Shown: positions 45,096-53,448 of the stretch, piece after piece | Numbering within the stretch: the first letter of the stretch is position 1 | Layout of the letters: each line of letters begins with the position of its first letter | NCBI GenBank assembly: GCA_028736075.1 | Contig: CP117875.1 | Span: 1-64,000, forward strand | Source: Chryseobacterium sp. KACC 21268 | GTDB lineage: Bacteria > Bacteroidota > Bacteroidia > Flavobacteriales > Weeksellaceae | DNA length: 64,000 nt | Direction of reading: 5' to 3' | Translations under genes and position numbers: made by a program | The notes under the pieces: model-generated | The model's database searches: none | Seen by the model: the letters and a program-made list of their open reading frames with translations, nothing else | What the model was told of the DNA's origin: nothing

Positions 45096-45542
45096 ATGAA
45101 CATCCTTCACACCACTTCCGAAAACCAAGATTTCCAAAATCTCGTAAAACAGCTTGACGCTTATCTCGCCATAATAGATGGTGATGAACACGGTTTTTAT
45201 GATCAATACAACAAAATTGATTCGCTAAAAAACTGTATCGTCATTTTTGATAATGATGAGACCGTTGCTTGTGGCGCAATAAAAGCTTTTGATGAAAAAT
45301 CGATGGAAGTCAAAAGAATGTTCACGCTTCCGGAGGAACGAGGAAAAGGTTTGGCTTCTGCTATTTTAAAAGAATTAGAAACTTGGACTAAAGAATTAGG
45401 TTACGAAAAAACAATTCTCGAAACGGGGAAAAGACAAACCGAAGCGGTTGCACTTTATCAAAAATGTGGTTATAAAGTTATCCCAAATTATGGTCAATAT
45501 GCAGGCGTGGAAAACAGCGTTTGCTTTGAGAAAACTTTATAA
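45096..45542 (+). CDS. GNAT family N-acetyltransferase
   Basis: A 148-residue GCN5-related acetyltransferase. The acetyl-CoA binding motif A is VKRMFTLPEERGKGLASAIL, and motif B is LYQKCGYKVI. The substrate is unknown. It lies after hutH, separated by an inverted repeat, and converges with the gene at 45543, with only one base between the stops. Confidence 0.92.
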   Translation: MNILHTTSENQDFQNLVKQLDAYLAIIDGDEHGFYDQYNKIDSLKNCIVIFDNDETVACGAIKAFDEKSMEVKRMFTLPEERGKGLASAILKELETWTKELGYEKTILETGKRQTEAVALYQKCGYKVIPNYGQYAGVENSVCFEKTL

Positions 45543-46712
45543 TCAATCCCCAAACTGATAGTCCAAAGGCAACATTTTTGAAATATTCTGTCTGGAGAAA
45601 TCGCCTTCTAAGATCAACAGATCAGGTTCAGAAATATTGCCTTCCGGAAAGATCTCGAATTGCATAGCTTCCGGATGCACGAATGATGATTGCGTTACCA
45701 CGCCAGAAGATCTCACAAATTCGCCCTTCTTGACCTCGTAATAATATTTCTGATAATTGACCTGAAGCAGATCTTCAAAATCTAAGAACAAGCGTTCATC
45801 TTGACGCTTCGTAAATTCTGACTCTTTCATTTTGGTTTTCAGGATGGCCATCAGAAATTCGGAGTTTTTATTTTTCTTTTGCGCAATCGCTTCCAACTCA
45901 TCGGTCCAAGGCAAGGTCGAGTTTTGTGTTTTCTTAATGGCAAAATGATCGTTAAGTCTCTGCAATTCGGCTTCAGAAGGATATTCTGGGTTTGGGATCC
46001 GCTTGGCGTGATTGACGATGAAACCTTCCTTTTCCAGTTCGTTTTGATAGAGACTTCTCAAAAAATGCATCACACTACCTTTGTAAGCATTCATCCGATT
46101 GAGAGTGATCTTCTTTCTGAAACTGGTCTCTTTGAAGAATGATGTTCCCAGATAACTTGTACTTTTCGCTTTGAAGTCCGCTTGGAAATTGATCAGATTA
46201 TATTGGATCGTGTAACCCAATTTCTTATTTTCTATGACCAACGTTTGTGGTGCTTTCACTTTCAGAAATTGATTTTTCTTGTCGTAAGAAAACTTAAGCG
46301 TCCGTTGGTTTTTGATTCTCACATCATCCCTATCAAATCCAATAAACTGGTCTAGGAAATAATTAATAAAATCTTTGTAAGCCTGCTCTGTATATGGAAT
46401 GATAACGACTTCCTCGATTTCACTGACGGGATTGATGATGACTTTCACAGATTTCCCAATTGCCTTTTCTAATGGAAAGATGCTGGTCTCATAATTATCT
46501 TTTTGAAAGATGATATTTCCACTTTTCTGTCCCTGTACATCCAACTGAAAATTTCCGTCGCCATTGGAAACCGACGATACCTTTGTTCCATCCAGGTACA
46601 CATTCACATTCGAAATGGCTGAACCACTTTCCGTTTGTATTTTCCCCGAAATGGTTTGGGAATAGAGAAAGAGAGTTCCAAAGAAGAATATTAAGAATTG
46701 TAAAAACCTCAC
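45543..46712 (-). CDS. Exported protein with carboxypeptidase-regulatory-like domain
   Basis: The protein has a signal peptide (RFLQFLIFFFGTLFLYSQ), then a CarboxypepD_reg-like beta-sandwich (ISGKIQTESGSAISNVNVYLDGTKVSSVSNGDGNFQLDV), then about 300 residues without a recognised domain (FIGFDRDDVRIKNQ and on). It resembles the soluble or surface-anchored relatives of TonB receptors that lack the barrel. The ATG at 46772 would put 20 charged residues before the signal peptide, so I prefer the GTG at 46712. It is a single gene with a 21-bp tandem array upstream. Confidence 0.8.
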   Translation of the reverse strand: MRFLQFLIFFFGTLFLYSQTISGKIQTESGSAISNVNVYLDGTKVSSVSNGDGNFQLDVQGQKSGNIIFQKDNYETSIFPLEKAIGKSVKVIINPVSEIEEVVIIPYTEQAYKDFINYFLDQFIGFDRDDVRIKNQRTLKFSYDKKNQFLKVKAPQTLVIENKKLGYTIQYNLINFQADFKAKSTSYLGTSFFKETSFRKKITLNRMNAYKGSVMHFLRSLYQNELEKEGFIVNHAKRIPNPEYPSEAELQRLNDHFAIKKTQNSTLPWTDELEAIAQKKNKNSEFLMAILKTKMKESEFTKRQDERLFLDFEDLLQVNYQKYYYEVKKGEFVRSSGVVTQSSFVHPEAMQFEIFPEGNISEPDLLILEGDFSRQNISKMLPLDYQFGD

Positions 46713-46772
46713 GTGATATATTTTGAACTCCGAATTTAATAAATAAAAAAAGGATTTCGTCGAAATATGCAT

Positions 46773-46896
46773 TAAACCACAATAGTCACAAAAGTTGTCG
46801 TGCGTTTTAAGTCATTCGAAAGTTTAAATAAGGAAAATTTCCTTTTTCGCTACTTTGTAAAACCATCCATAAAGTACTGAAATTCAATAAATTGTA
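46773..46896. other. Spacer upstream of the exported protein gene
   Basis: AT-rich sequence between the gene start and the 21-bp array. No consensus promoter was found. On the minus strand it continues the reading frame of the array to a stop near 46812. Confidence 0.4.
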
Positions 46897-47106
46897 CTTG
46901 ATTGCCTTCACGGAGTGGTTGTACGCCTCAACAGAGCGGTTGTTCGTCTTCACTGAGTGGTTGATTGCTTCAACTAAGTACTTGATTACCCCAACTAAAT
47001 GCTTGAACGCCCCAACTAAACGGTTGTTCGTCTAAACAAAATGCTTAGTTGTCATAACTAACAGGTTGAAAATCTCAACAAAACAGTTTCGTGTCTTATC
47101 GGAATG
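46897..47106. repeat. Tandem array of ten diverged 21-bp units
   Basis: Ten consecutive 21-bp units of the form (G/C)TTGnTYGYCTYAAC followed by nnARTG or similar. Examples start at 46897 (CTTGATTGCC..), 46918 (GTTGTACGCC..), 46939, 46960, 46981 (CTTGATTACC..) and 47002 (CTTGAACGCC..). Read on the minus strand, six units after a TAG give heptads such as RLVGAFK HLVGVIK YLVEAIN HSVKTNN RSVEAYN HSVKAIK. The frame holds only that one stop, at about 47028-47030. Read on the plus strand it is full of stops. The gap up to 47128 has only a few more bases. Confidence 0.85.
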
Positions 47107-47128
47107 GTTTTCCGAATTTTCTTAATAC

Positions 47129-47956
47129 TCATCCTATTTTTATCGAAGTCATACTCAATGAACCGCCAATCAAAGAATCATTGAATAACGAAAGTTGTTC
47201 TGATCTATCTTTCAGTCCGAGATTATAGATCAATGGCAGATAATGGTCGGGCGTTGGAACGGCGTATTGCAAAAATGTGCCTTGTTTTTGATAATCGATG
47301 AGTTTTTGGAAATCACCATCCAAAAGCCAATTGTTGGTTTTTTCTCTCGCTTCTATCGCCCAATCCCAGCCAGCGCCTACAGTGTCAATGTTTTTCCAGT
47401 CGATCAATCTGAGGTTATGAACGATGTTTCCACTTCCAATAATTAGAATTCCTTTTTCTCGTAGTTTGGACAATTTCTTAGCTAAGTCAAAATGATATTG
47501 TGGTGGTTTTGTGTAATCAATACTCAACTGAATGACCGGAATATCAGCATCAGGATAAAGATGCCGAAGAACCGACCACGCGCCGTGATCCAATCCCCAA
47601 TTGTGGTCTTCTTCCACCAAAACAGGAGACAACAATTCTGCAGTTTCCTTCGCCAATTCTGTATTTCCTTTTGCGGGATACTGAACATCAAATAAGGCTT
47701 GCGGAAAACCTCCAAAATCGTGGATGGTCTTCGGAAGTTCCATCGCTGTGACAAATGTGCCGTTGGTAAACCAATGCGCAGAAATACAAATGATGGCATT
47801 CGGTTTCGGAATCTCTTTGCTGATATTTCTAAATCCTTGCACAAAAATATTTTCTTCGATGGCGTTCATAGGAGAGCCGTGTCCAAGGAAAAGGACGGGC
47901 ATTTTTTGTGTGGTTTTGAAGTTATCGGAGATGTTGGAAAGGTCGTTGATGTTCAT
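47129..47956 (-). CDS. ygiD: 4,5-DOPA dioxygenase extradiol-like (YgiD)
   Basis: A 275-residue member of the LigB/YgiD class of extradiol-type dioxygenases. Zinc- or iron-ligand histidines are visible in LFLGHGSPMNAIEEN, ICISAHWFTNG and GSGNIVHNLRLIDW, with LDHGAWSVLRHLYP matching the active-site strand. The family opens catechol-like rings such as DOPA. The real substrate here is unknown. It stands alone between the 21-bp array and a repeat-rich gap. Confidence 0.92.
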   Translation of the reverse strand: MNINDLSNISDNFKTTQKMPVLFLGHGSPMNAIEENIFVQGFRNISKEIPKPNAIICISAHWFTNGTFVTAMELPKTIHDFGGFPQALFDVQYPAKGNTELAKETAELLSPVLVEEDHNWGLDHGAWSVLRHLYPDADIPVIQLSIDYTKPPQYHFDLAKKLSKLREKGILIIGSGNIVHNLRLIDWKNIDTVGAGWDWAIEAREKTNNWLLDGDFQKLIDYQKQGTFLQYAVPTPDHYLPLIYNLGLKDRSEQLSLFNDSLIGGSLSMTSIKIG

Positions 47957-48014
47957 TTTTTTTGTAAAAAGTAAAATGTATTGATGTAAAATGTATTTTC
48001 AAATCATTTTTTCA

Positions 48015-48078
48015 CCCCAACCCTAAAGGGAGAAAATAATTTGAAAATTTGATTAAAATTACTCCCTTGAGGGTTGGG
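48015..48078. repeat. Long inverted repeat (CCCAACCCT family)
   Basis: CCCAACCCTAAAGGGAG (48016-48032) and CTCCCTTGAGGGTTGGG (48062-48078) pair with one mismatch in 17 bp around a 29-nt AT loop. It may terminate the minus-strand yceI transcript. Confidence 0.75.
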
Positions 48079-48098
48079 AAAATAATTTTAATTAAATT

Positions 48099-48150
48099 TT
48101 TCTCGCAGATTTGGCTGATTTAAGCAGATTTTTATTGACACAATATTGTC
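48099..48150 (+). repeat. Interspersed element C, copy 2
   Basis: TTCTCGCAGATTTGGCTGAT to ACACAATATTGTC, similar to 27428-27474. The stretch 48151-48260 includes CGTTAGGTTTCCTGTGGA, whose reverse complement is near 27475-27492. Confidence 0.6.
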
Positions 48151-48260
48151 ATTCCGTAGGAATCTAAACTGTCGAGATGACTTCGTAAACCATTTCGTTA
48201 GGTTTCCTGTGGAAGAGCAAATTTCGTGTTTTTGACAAAGCTTGTTTTTATGTCGAATCT

Positions 48261-48380
48261 GCAGCCCGACTTGAGTGGAGCTCTTTTTGTCATTGCGATT
48301 GTAGAAAATTCCTATTGATTGCTTTCCGTCTATCGCAATGGCAAAAAAGCGGGAACGGAAGGCGGAAAAGCTGCCCAAAT
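48261..48380 (+). repeat. Palindromic element A4
   Basis: A 120-bp element from GCAGCCCGACTTGAGTGGAG through CTCTTTTTGTCATTGCG to GCGGGAACGGAAGGCGG and GCTGCCCAAAT. The ends GCAGC/GCTGC pair, and the inner arms TTTTTGTCATTGCGAT / ATCGCAATGGCAAAAA pair. Confidence 0.75.
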
Positions 48381-48466
48381 CATTACAATTGAAATCAAAA
48401 AAGCGTGAACAAAGTTGCCTTTGTTCACACTTTAAAAAACTCAAACTATAAAAATACTATGATGTA

Positions 48467-48976
48467 TTATTGCTTTACGAACTGCAGTTCTCCTGCAATT
48501 TTCACGTCTTCGCTCACCATCACACCGCCTGTTTCCAAGGCTGCGTTCCAAGTCAAACCGAAGTCGCTTCTTTTGATTTTTCCTTCGAATGAGAAACCTG
48601 CTTTGGTGTTGCCCCAAGGGTCAGAATTGATTCCGCCGAAGTCCACGTCCAAAGTGATTTCTTTGGTAACGCCGTTCAATGTTAGGTTTCCAGTCACATC
48701 GCCGTTCAAAGTGGAAGCTTCGAAAGTGATTTTCGGGTTGGCTTCTGCGTTGAAGAAATCTGCAGATTTCAGGTGATTGTCTCTGTCTGTATTGTTGGTG
48801 AAGATAGAATCTGTGTCGATGAAAGCGGAAACTTTTGCGCTTGCGAACGTGTCATCTTCTGCGTCGATCTCTGCGTTGAAAGTTGTGAATTCTCCTTTCA
48901 CGTTGGAAATCATCAGGTGTTTTACTTTGAAAGTGATTTCGCTATGCGTTGGGTCTAATAACCATTTAGTTGCCAT
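48467..48976 (-). CDS. YceI family protein
   Basis: A 169-residue YceI-like lipocalin-fold protein. Hallmarks are WLLDPTHSEITFKVKHLMISNVKGEF at the N-terminus and the GDVTGNLTLNGVTKEITLDV strand pair. The fold is a barrel that binds polyisoprenoid chains. Unlike E. coli YceI it has no signal peptide and should be cytosolic. A -7 element TAAATTTG lies at 49016-49009 on the minus strand. Confidence 0.93.
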   Translation of the reverse strand: MATKWLLDPTHSEITFKVKHLMISNVKGEFTTFNAEIDAEDDTFASAKVSAFIDTDSIFTNNTDRDNHLKSADFFNAEANPKITFEASTLNGDVTGNLTLNGVTKEITLDVDFGGINSDPWGNTKAGFSFEGKIKRSDFGLTWNAALETGGVMVSEDVKIAGELQFVKQ

Positions 48977-49120
48977 AATTTTTAATATTTTGTTGATTAA
49001 TTATAGTGCAAATTTATAGCGCCGAGCTCCGCCTCACATTGATGTAAGTTAAGAATTACTTTTTTGTGAATTTTTTAACGATTGCCTTGTTTCGGCACAA
49101 AGATTTCTGTGTTGAGAACA

Positions 49121-51148
49121 ATGAAAAAACTTTCCTTCCTATTCCTATTTTCCACCGTGTTTTATTTTTCCCAGAAGAGCGATTCTGTGGCTTTGATTTC
49201 GGAAGTTAAAATTGATGCTTACAAAAAACCGGTTTCATTTATTGCCTCTACCAAATCCGTTTCTGTGGTTTCGGAAAATCTGCTTTCTCAGAATCCGCCA
49301 GACCGTTTGCTGGAATCTGTGAACCAAATCGCTGGTGCGAGAATGGAAGAACGTTCGCCGGGAAGTTATCGGATTGCGGTGCGAGGCAGTTCCTTGCGTT
49401 CGCCTTTTGGTGTTCGGAATGTGAAAGTTTATTTGGATGATTTTATTTTGTCCGATGCTTCTGGGAATACTTATTTTAATCAGATTTCGCCGGATTTAAT
49501 TCATAAAATCGAGATTTACAAAGGTCCGGAAAGTGGTGATTTTGGTGCGGTGACTGGTGGAACTTTGTTGCTTCAAACTCAGAATTCTGATGACTTATCC
49601 TTAAATCTTTCGTCTGGAAGTTATGGGACTTTTAATGAAAGTATTAATTTTTCAAAGCAATTAGGAAAGCACTTTTTTCAGGTTTATCAAAATTATTACA
49701 GAACAGATTCTTACCGAGAACAATCGGCGGTTGAGCGAAAACAGATTTTCATCAAAGATAATTTCAAATATTCTGACAAAGGCGAACTGAAGGCGATGCT
49801 ACTCTTCTCCGATTTGGATTATGAAACGCCTGGCGGACTGACTTTGGCACAAATGGACGCCAACAGAAAACAAGCCAGACCAGCTACCGCAACGCTTCCA
49901 GGAGCGAAAGAACAAAATGCAGGAATTCGAAATAAAATGATTTTGGCCGGACTGTCCAATCAATATCAATTGACGAACGGACTTTCGCATTTTGTTTTGG
50001 TTCAAGGTTCTTATGTAGATTTTGAAAATCCTTTTATCACCAATTTTGAAAACCGATTTGAAAGCAATTATGCCTTGAGAACGCATTTCAATTATGAGAA
50101 AAATTGGGACAGAGTTTCTGCCGAATGGCGATTGGGTTACGAAGGTGCGACCAATCCAATTTATATTAAAAACTTTAATAATAATCTTGGAACAGAAGGC
50201 AATCCTCAGAATTTTGATAAGCTGAGAAACAATTCCGGATTCTATTTTCTGTCGCAGAAATTGAATTTTAATGAGCGGTTGTTTACTGATATTTCCATTA
50301 GTTTAAATTCGAATTCTTACAAATGGGAAAAGATTTTCCCGACTTCTGAAACTGGAAATGTGAAGTTCAAAAACCAATGGTTGCCCAATTTTGGGATGAC
50401 CTATGTTTTGGACAAAGGATTTTCTGTGAGAGGGAAAATCGGGAAAGGAAATTCGGCGCCGACGAATGAGGAGATTCGCTCTTCCAATCAGGAATTCAAC
50501 CTCAATCTCGTTCCGGAATATGGCTGGAATAAGGAAATTGGCGTGCGGAAACAATTTGGGAATACGGTTTTTGTGGAACTGAATTATTTTGATTTCCGAA
50601 TGAAAGATGCGATTGTTCGAAGACAGAATGACGCCGGACAGGAATATTTTGTGAATCAGGGAAACACGGTTCAGAAAGGTTGGGAATTTCTCTTGGAATC
50701 GAAAAGATTTGATTTGAAGAATGAGATTTTGAGTCATTTCAAATTCAGATTTTCGGGAAGCCTTTATGATTTTAAATTTAAAAATTATGTTCAGGGAACT
50801 TCGGACTTTTCAGGAAATGCTTTGACCGGCGTTCCAAAAACCACCATCAACAGTTTGCTGAATTTTACGTTCTTTAAAAAATTATCTATAGATTATTCTC
50901 AATTTTTGACTTCAAAAATTCCTTTGACGGACGCGAATTCTGTTTGGTCCGAACCTAGTTTGGTTTCGAACATTCAATTCCGATATCCTATTAAATTCGA
51001 AAAATCAAGGCTGGATTTGTTTTTCCAAATTCAGAATTTGTACAATGAGGACTATGTTTTGGGATTTGACATTAATGCTTTTGGAAACCGGTTTTACAAT
51101 CCGTCGGCAAAACGGAATTTTGTGGTGGGCGCAAATATTCAATTGTAA
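49121..51148 (+). CDS. TonB-dependent outer-membrane receptor
   Basis: A 675-residue receptor with a signal peptide (MKKLSFLFLFSTVFYFSQ). The start at 49121 is preferred over the ATG at 49082, which would add 13 residues before the signal. The plug domain includes LLESVNQIAGARMEERSPGSYRIAVRGSS and YLDDFILSDASGNTYFNQI..IEIYKGP. The barrel ends in an aromatic-terminated strand (RNFVVGANIQL). There is no carboxypeptidase-like N-domain and no SusD partner, so it is not a polysaccharide-uptake type and is more likely for iron chelates, cobalamin or metals. No Fur box was seen. Confidence 0.92.
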   Translation: MKKLSFLFLFSTVFYFSQKSDSVALISEVKIDAYKKPVSFIASTKSVSVVSENLLSQNPPDRLLESVNQIAGARMEERSPGSYRIAVRGSSLRSPFGVRNVKVYLDDFILSDASGNTYFNQISPDLIHKIEIYKGPESGDFGAVTGGTLLLQTQNSDDLSLNLSSGSYGTFNESINFSKQLGKHFFQVYQNYYRTDSYREQSAVERKQIFIKDNFKYSDKGELKAMLLFSDLDYETPGGLTLAQMDANRKQARPATATLPGAKEQNAGIRNKMILAGLSNQYQLTNGLSHFVLVQGSYVDFENPFITNFENRFESNYALRTHFNYEKNWDRVSAEWRLGYEGATNPIYIKNFNNNLGTEGNPQNFDKLRNNSGFYFLSQKLNFNERLFTDISISLNSNSYKWEKIFPTSETGNVKFKNQWLPNFGMTYVLDKGFSVRGKIGKGNSAPTNEEIRSSNQEFNLNLVPEYGWNKEIGVRKQFGNTVFVELNYFDFRMKDAIVRRQNDAGQEYFVNQGNTVQKGWEFLLESKRFDLKNEILSHFKFRFSGSLYDFKFKNYVQGTSDFSGNALTGVPKTTINSLLNFTFFKKLSIDYSQFLTSKIPLTDANSVWSEPSLVSNIQFRYPIKFEKSRLDLFFQIQNLYNEDYVLGFDINAFGNRFYNPSAKRNFVVGANIQL

Positions 51149-51151
51149 AAT

Positions 51152-51910
51152 TTAAAATTTCTCAGTCAAATATTTCCAATAACGTTTCGGAACGTGCTGA
51201 ACGTGGAGTTTGATATTTTTTCGTTCCTTGATATTGGTCTTCGTGAAATAACTTTTCCAAAGTTCCTGATAATTAATCTCTTCCTCGTGGAATTTCTGCT
51301 GATATTGATTCAGATTGAATGATGAATCCGGGTAGAAAAATTCGCAATTCTCTAAGTCATAAAACAATCCGTAATGGCGTTTGAGGTCATAAATCATCCA
51401 TTTTTGGTCGGCGTATCGGTCTTTGAAATGTTTGCGAATCAAAGGCAGAACATCAAAATCAGGGTCGATTTTGGCGAAATAAATATCGTCCTTCATTTTC
51501 TCAAACCTGACGAATGCTGTCATCCGATGTCTTTCTCTACTTACTGATTTACAGATTTTTGAGATTTGAAGAATGTCATCGTTGGCGAAATTCTGCAAGA
51601 CATTATCATCCGGACTTTTAATCGATTGCTTGATGGCAGAAAATATTAAATCTTCAGATTCCGGAAGTTCTGAGAGAAAAACCATCAGCAATTGTTTGAT
51701 GCCGGATTTTCCAATGCTTGTTTCTAATTTCTTTAGAACGCGGTCAGATTTTTCGTTTTGCGTCACAACCTCGTGCATTTCGGCGAACATATTTTCCTGC
51801 TGGAATCTTTCTCTGTTTCGGATTTCCACGTCTTTATACTTGTATTCAAAAACTTCGAATACTGTGGTTAAAAGTCCGTCGAAACTGCCGTCGTAGAGGA
51901 GGGTTACCAA
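51152..51910 (-). CDS. Putative DNA metabolism/repair protein (TIGR03915 type)
   Basis: A 252-residue protein matching the DUF4130/TIGR03915 type: LLYDGSFDGLLTTVFEVFEYKYKDVEI, then RHRMTAFVRFEKMKDDIYFAKIDPDFDVLPLIRKHFKDRYADQKWMIYDLKRHYG. The family usually sits next to a radical-SAM protein (the gene at 53454 here) and is thought to act with it in DNA modification or repair, with no reaction known. It begins with a TTG that directly follows the stop of the TPR gene. In this window it is separated from its partner by the TPR gene and a toxin-antitoxin cassette. Confidence 0.88.
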   Translation of the reverse strand: MVTLLYDGSFDGLLTTVFEVFEYKYKDVEIRNRERFQQENMFAEMHEVVTQNEKSDRVLKKLETSIGKSGIKQLLMVFLSELPESEDLIFSAIKQSIKSPDDNVLQNFANDDILQISKICKSVSRERHRMTAFVRFEKMKDDIYFAKIDPDFDVLPLIRKHFKDRYADQKWMIYDLKRHYGLFYDLENCEFFYPDSSFNLNQYQQKFHEEEINYQELWKSYFTKTNIKERKNIKLHVQHVPKRYWKYLTEKF

Positions 51911-52723
51911 TTATTTATTGCAATCTTTAGTTGAGTTTTCAATTTTACTTTTATCAAATCCTAGAGCAAGTGCTTTTGCAAAGTTTTCGCAAGCTTCCTT
52001 TTTTTTATTTTGATTTTGTAGAATTTCTCCTTTTGTTACATAAGCAATCGTATATTTTGAATCGATTGAAATAGATTTTTCTATATCATTTAGTGCCTCT
52101 GTATACTTTTTTTGAGTGTTATAAATGTCTGCTCGATTATTATATAATATTTCATCATTTGGATATTGATTGATGAGATTAGAAAAATCATTTAACGCTT
52201 CATCTATCTTTCCTTGATGTTTTTTTATAAGAGCAAGACTCACAAAAGCCTCGATTGATTTAGGATTTATTTTGATTGCTTTCTCTACATCTTTGATTGC
52301 CAAATCATATTTTCCCTGCTTATCATAAACTTTCGCCCTATTAGTTAAAGCTTTATCATTGTTTGGTTCTAATTCCAGCGCTTTATTATAATCAGTCAAA
52401 CTCTCATCAAGCTTATTCATATTAAAATATAAAAAGCCTCGATTCAGATAGGGAAATACATACGAATTATCATACTGTATCGCTTTATTCAAGTAAATAA
52501 GAGCTTCATCGTATTTATTCATTCTTCGGACAATCATTCCCAAATTTGAATAATGTTGTGCAAGCTTAAGAGGATTTTTTTCCTTTGCTATAAATTCTTT
52601 TGTGAGTTTTTCAGCACAATGATAATCTTTTTCATTCAAACATTTTTTTATTTCAGGAGAAGATGATTGAGCAGTTAAAATTCCGAAAAACAGAATCGAT
52701 AAATAAGTAAAAATTGATTTCAT
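51911..52723 (-). CDS. Exported TPR-repeat protein
   Basis: A 270-residue protein with a signal peptide (MKSIFTYLSILFFGILTAQ) and about six tetratricopeptide repeats. Each is of the type AIQYDNSYVFPYLNRGFLYFNMNKLDESLTDYNKALEL. TPR stacks bind peptides or other proteins. It is AT-rich, and its stop abuts the TTG start of the repair gene, so the two appear to be coupled. Whether it belongs to the repair system or was inserted is unclear. Confidence 0.88.
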   Translation of the reverse strand: MKSIFTYLSILFFGILTAQSSSPEIKKCLNEKDYHCAEKLTKEFIAKEKNPLKLAQHYSNLGMIVRRMNKYDEALIYLNKAIQYDNSYVFPYLNRGFLYFNMNKLDESLTDYNKALELEPNNDKALTNRAKVYDKQGKYDLAIKDVEKAIKINPKSIEAFVSLALIKKHQGKIDEALNDFSNLINQYPNDEILYNNRADIYNTQKKYTEALNDIEKSISIDSKYTIAYVTKGEILQNQNKKKEACENFAKALALGFDKSKIENSTKDCNK

Positions 52724-52741
52724 AGTTTTTTCTGTAAAGAT

Positions 52742-52788
52742 AATATTTAAAACAAAGTCAACTGCTGTGAAAACTGATTCTGAAATTT
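52742..52788 (-). repeat. Second copy of radical-SAM gene 3' end
   Basis: 47 bp with four differences from 53449-53495. On the minus strand it still reads KFQNQFSQQLTLF and stop, exactly the C-terminus of the radical-SAM protein. All four differences are third-position synonymous changes (F, Q, Q, S codons). It lies just downstream of the toxin gene. Confidence 0.9.
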
Positions 52789-52792
52789 AAAA

Positions 52793-53089
52793 CTAAAAAT
52801 ATCTCGGAACATCTCGACTTCCGTGGAACACTCTTACAATTCGGATATGATTGTCCAAAATCCTGTAGAAAATGAGATGATGGTCTTTTGGAAAGCTGTA
52901 CAAACCTATTTTTATTTCATTTCGCGTTTTCCCTAATTCTGGATTTGTAAGCAAACTTTGAAAAACGTCTTCAATCTCAGTGAGATATTTTTCCGCTTGT
53001 TCAAATCCAAATTCATTCATCGTATAATCGAAAATATCTTCCAAATCTTCATTAGCAATTTCTGATAGAATATAGAATTCTTTAGACAT
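52793..53089 (-). CDS. RelE/ParE family toxin
   Basis: A 98-residue ParE/RelE-like toxin: YILSEIANEDLEDIFDYTMNEFGFEQAEKYLTEIEDVFQSL, then IKIGLYSFPKDHHLIFYRILDNHIRIVRVFHGSRD. The pattern with Tyr-Arg-Ile and VFHGSRD fits ParE-type (gyrase-directed) better than the mRNA-cleaving RelE, but the target is not provable from sequence. It overlaps the antitoxin gene by 8 bp, the usual antitoxin-first order. Confidence 0.93.
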   Translation of the reverse strand: MSKEFYILSEIANEDLEDIFDYTMNEFGFEQAEKYLTEIEDVFQSLLTNPELGKTRNEIKIGLYSFPKDHHLIFYRILDNHIRIVRVFHGSRDVPRYF

Positions 53090-53318
53090 TGCTATTATCT
53101 TTCTTCTTGGATTTGATGATTTCTTTTATCGACCTTGAACTTGAATTACCATCCCAACCTTTCTCAATTTCATTTCTCAAATCCTGAATTATGCGATGGC
53201 GATAAACTTCGTGGAGACGCAAAGCATCACGTACAACCTCGCTGGCATTCTGAAAATCTCCAGACTCTATCTGTTCGGAAATATAATTTTCCTGCTTTTT
53301 TGTGAAACTGACATTCAT
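53082..53318 (-). CDS. ParD-type (ribbon-helix-helix) antitoxin
   Basis: A 78-residue antitoxin. The N-terminal ribbon-helix-helix MNVSFTKKQENYISEQIESGDFQNASEVVRDALRLHE binds DNA and would repress its own promoter. The C-terminal tail (SSSRSIKEIIKSKKKDNSNV) would wrap the toxin. A dyad covering the -7 element lies 34 bp upstream of the start. Confidence 0.92.
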   Translation of the reverse strand: MNVSFTKKQENYISEQIESGDFQNASEVVRDALRLHEVYRHRIIQDLRNEIEKGWDGNSSSRSIKEIIKSKKKDNSNV

Positions 53319-53351
53319 TTTAAATTCTTTCCTCGAAATTACAATTAATAT

Positions 53352-53370
53352 CCAAATTTAGCAAATATGG
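53352..53370 (-). promoter_or_regulatory. Antitoxin promoter and candidate operator
   Basis: The -7 element TAAATTTG (53360-53353, minus strand) sits within the imperfect dyad CCAAATTTAGCAAATATGG, which matches its own reverse complement at 14 of 19 positions. No clear TTG box lies 19-22 bp upstream. The position suits autorepression by the antitoxin. Confidence 0.5.
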
Positions 53371-53425
53371 ACATAATAAAAAATAATTCTTTTATAATTT
53401 GAAAAGCAATATTATTTCCTGTTTC

Positions 53426-53448
53426 TCAGGCTGAGACTCTCGAAGCCC
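53426..53448 (-). repeat. Interspersed motif D, copy 3
   Basis: On the minus strand this reads GGGCTTCGAGAGTCTCAGCC and TGA, one change from the copies at 37625 and 40943. It directly abuts the end of the duplicated 3' end. Confidence 0.65.

Noticed and set aside
46897-47106. 21-bp array as a CRISPR or integron
   Set aside because: No unique spacers and no integrase or cas gene. The units are contiguous and diverged.
52793-53318. TA module as part of a larger mobile island
   Set aside because: No integrase, tRNA or long repeats; only the 47-bp duplication marks the edges.
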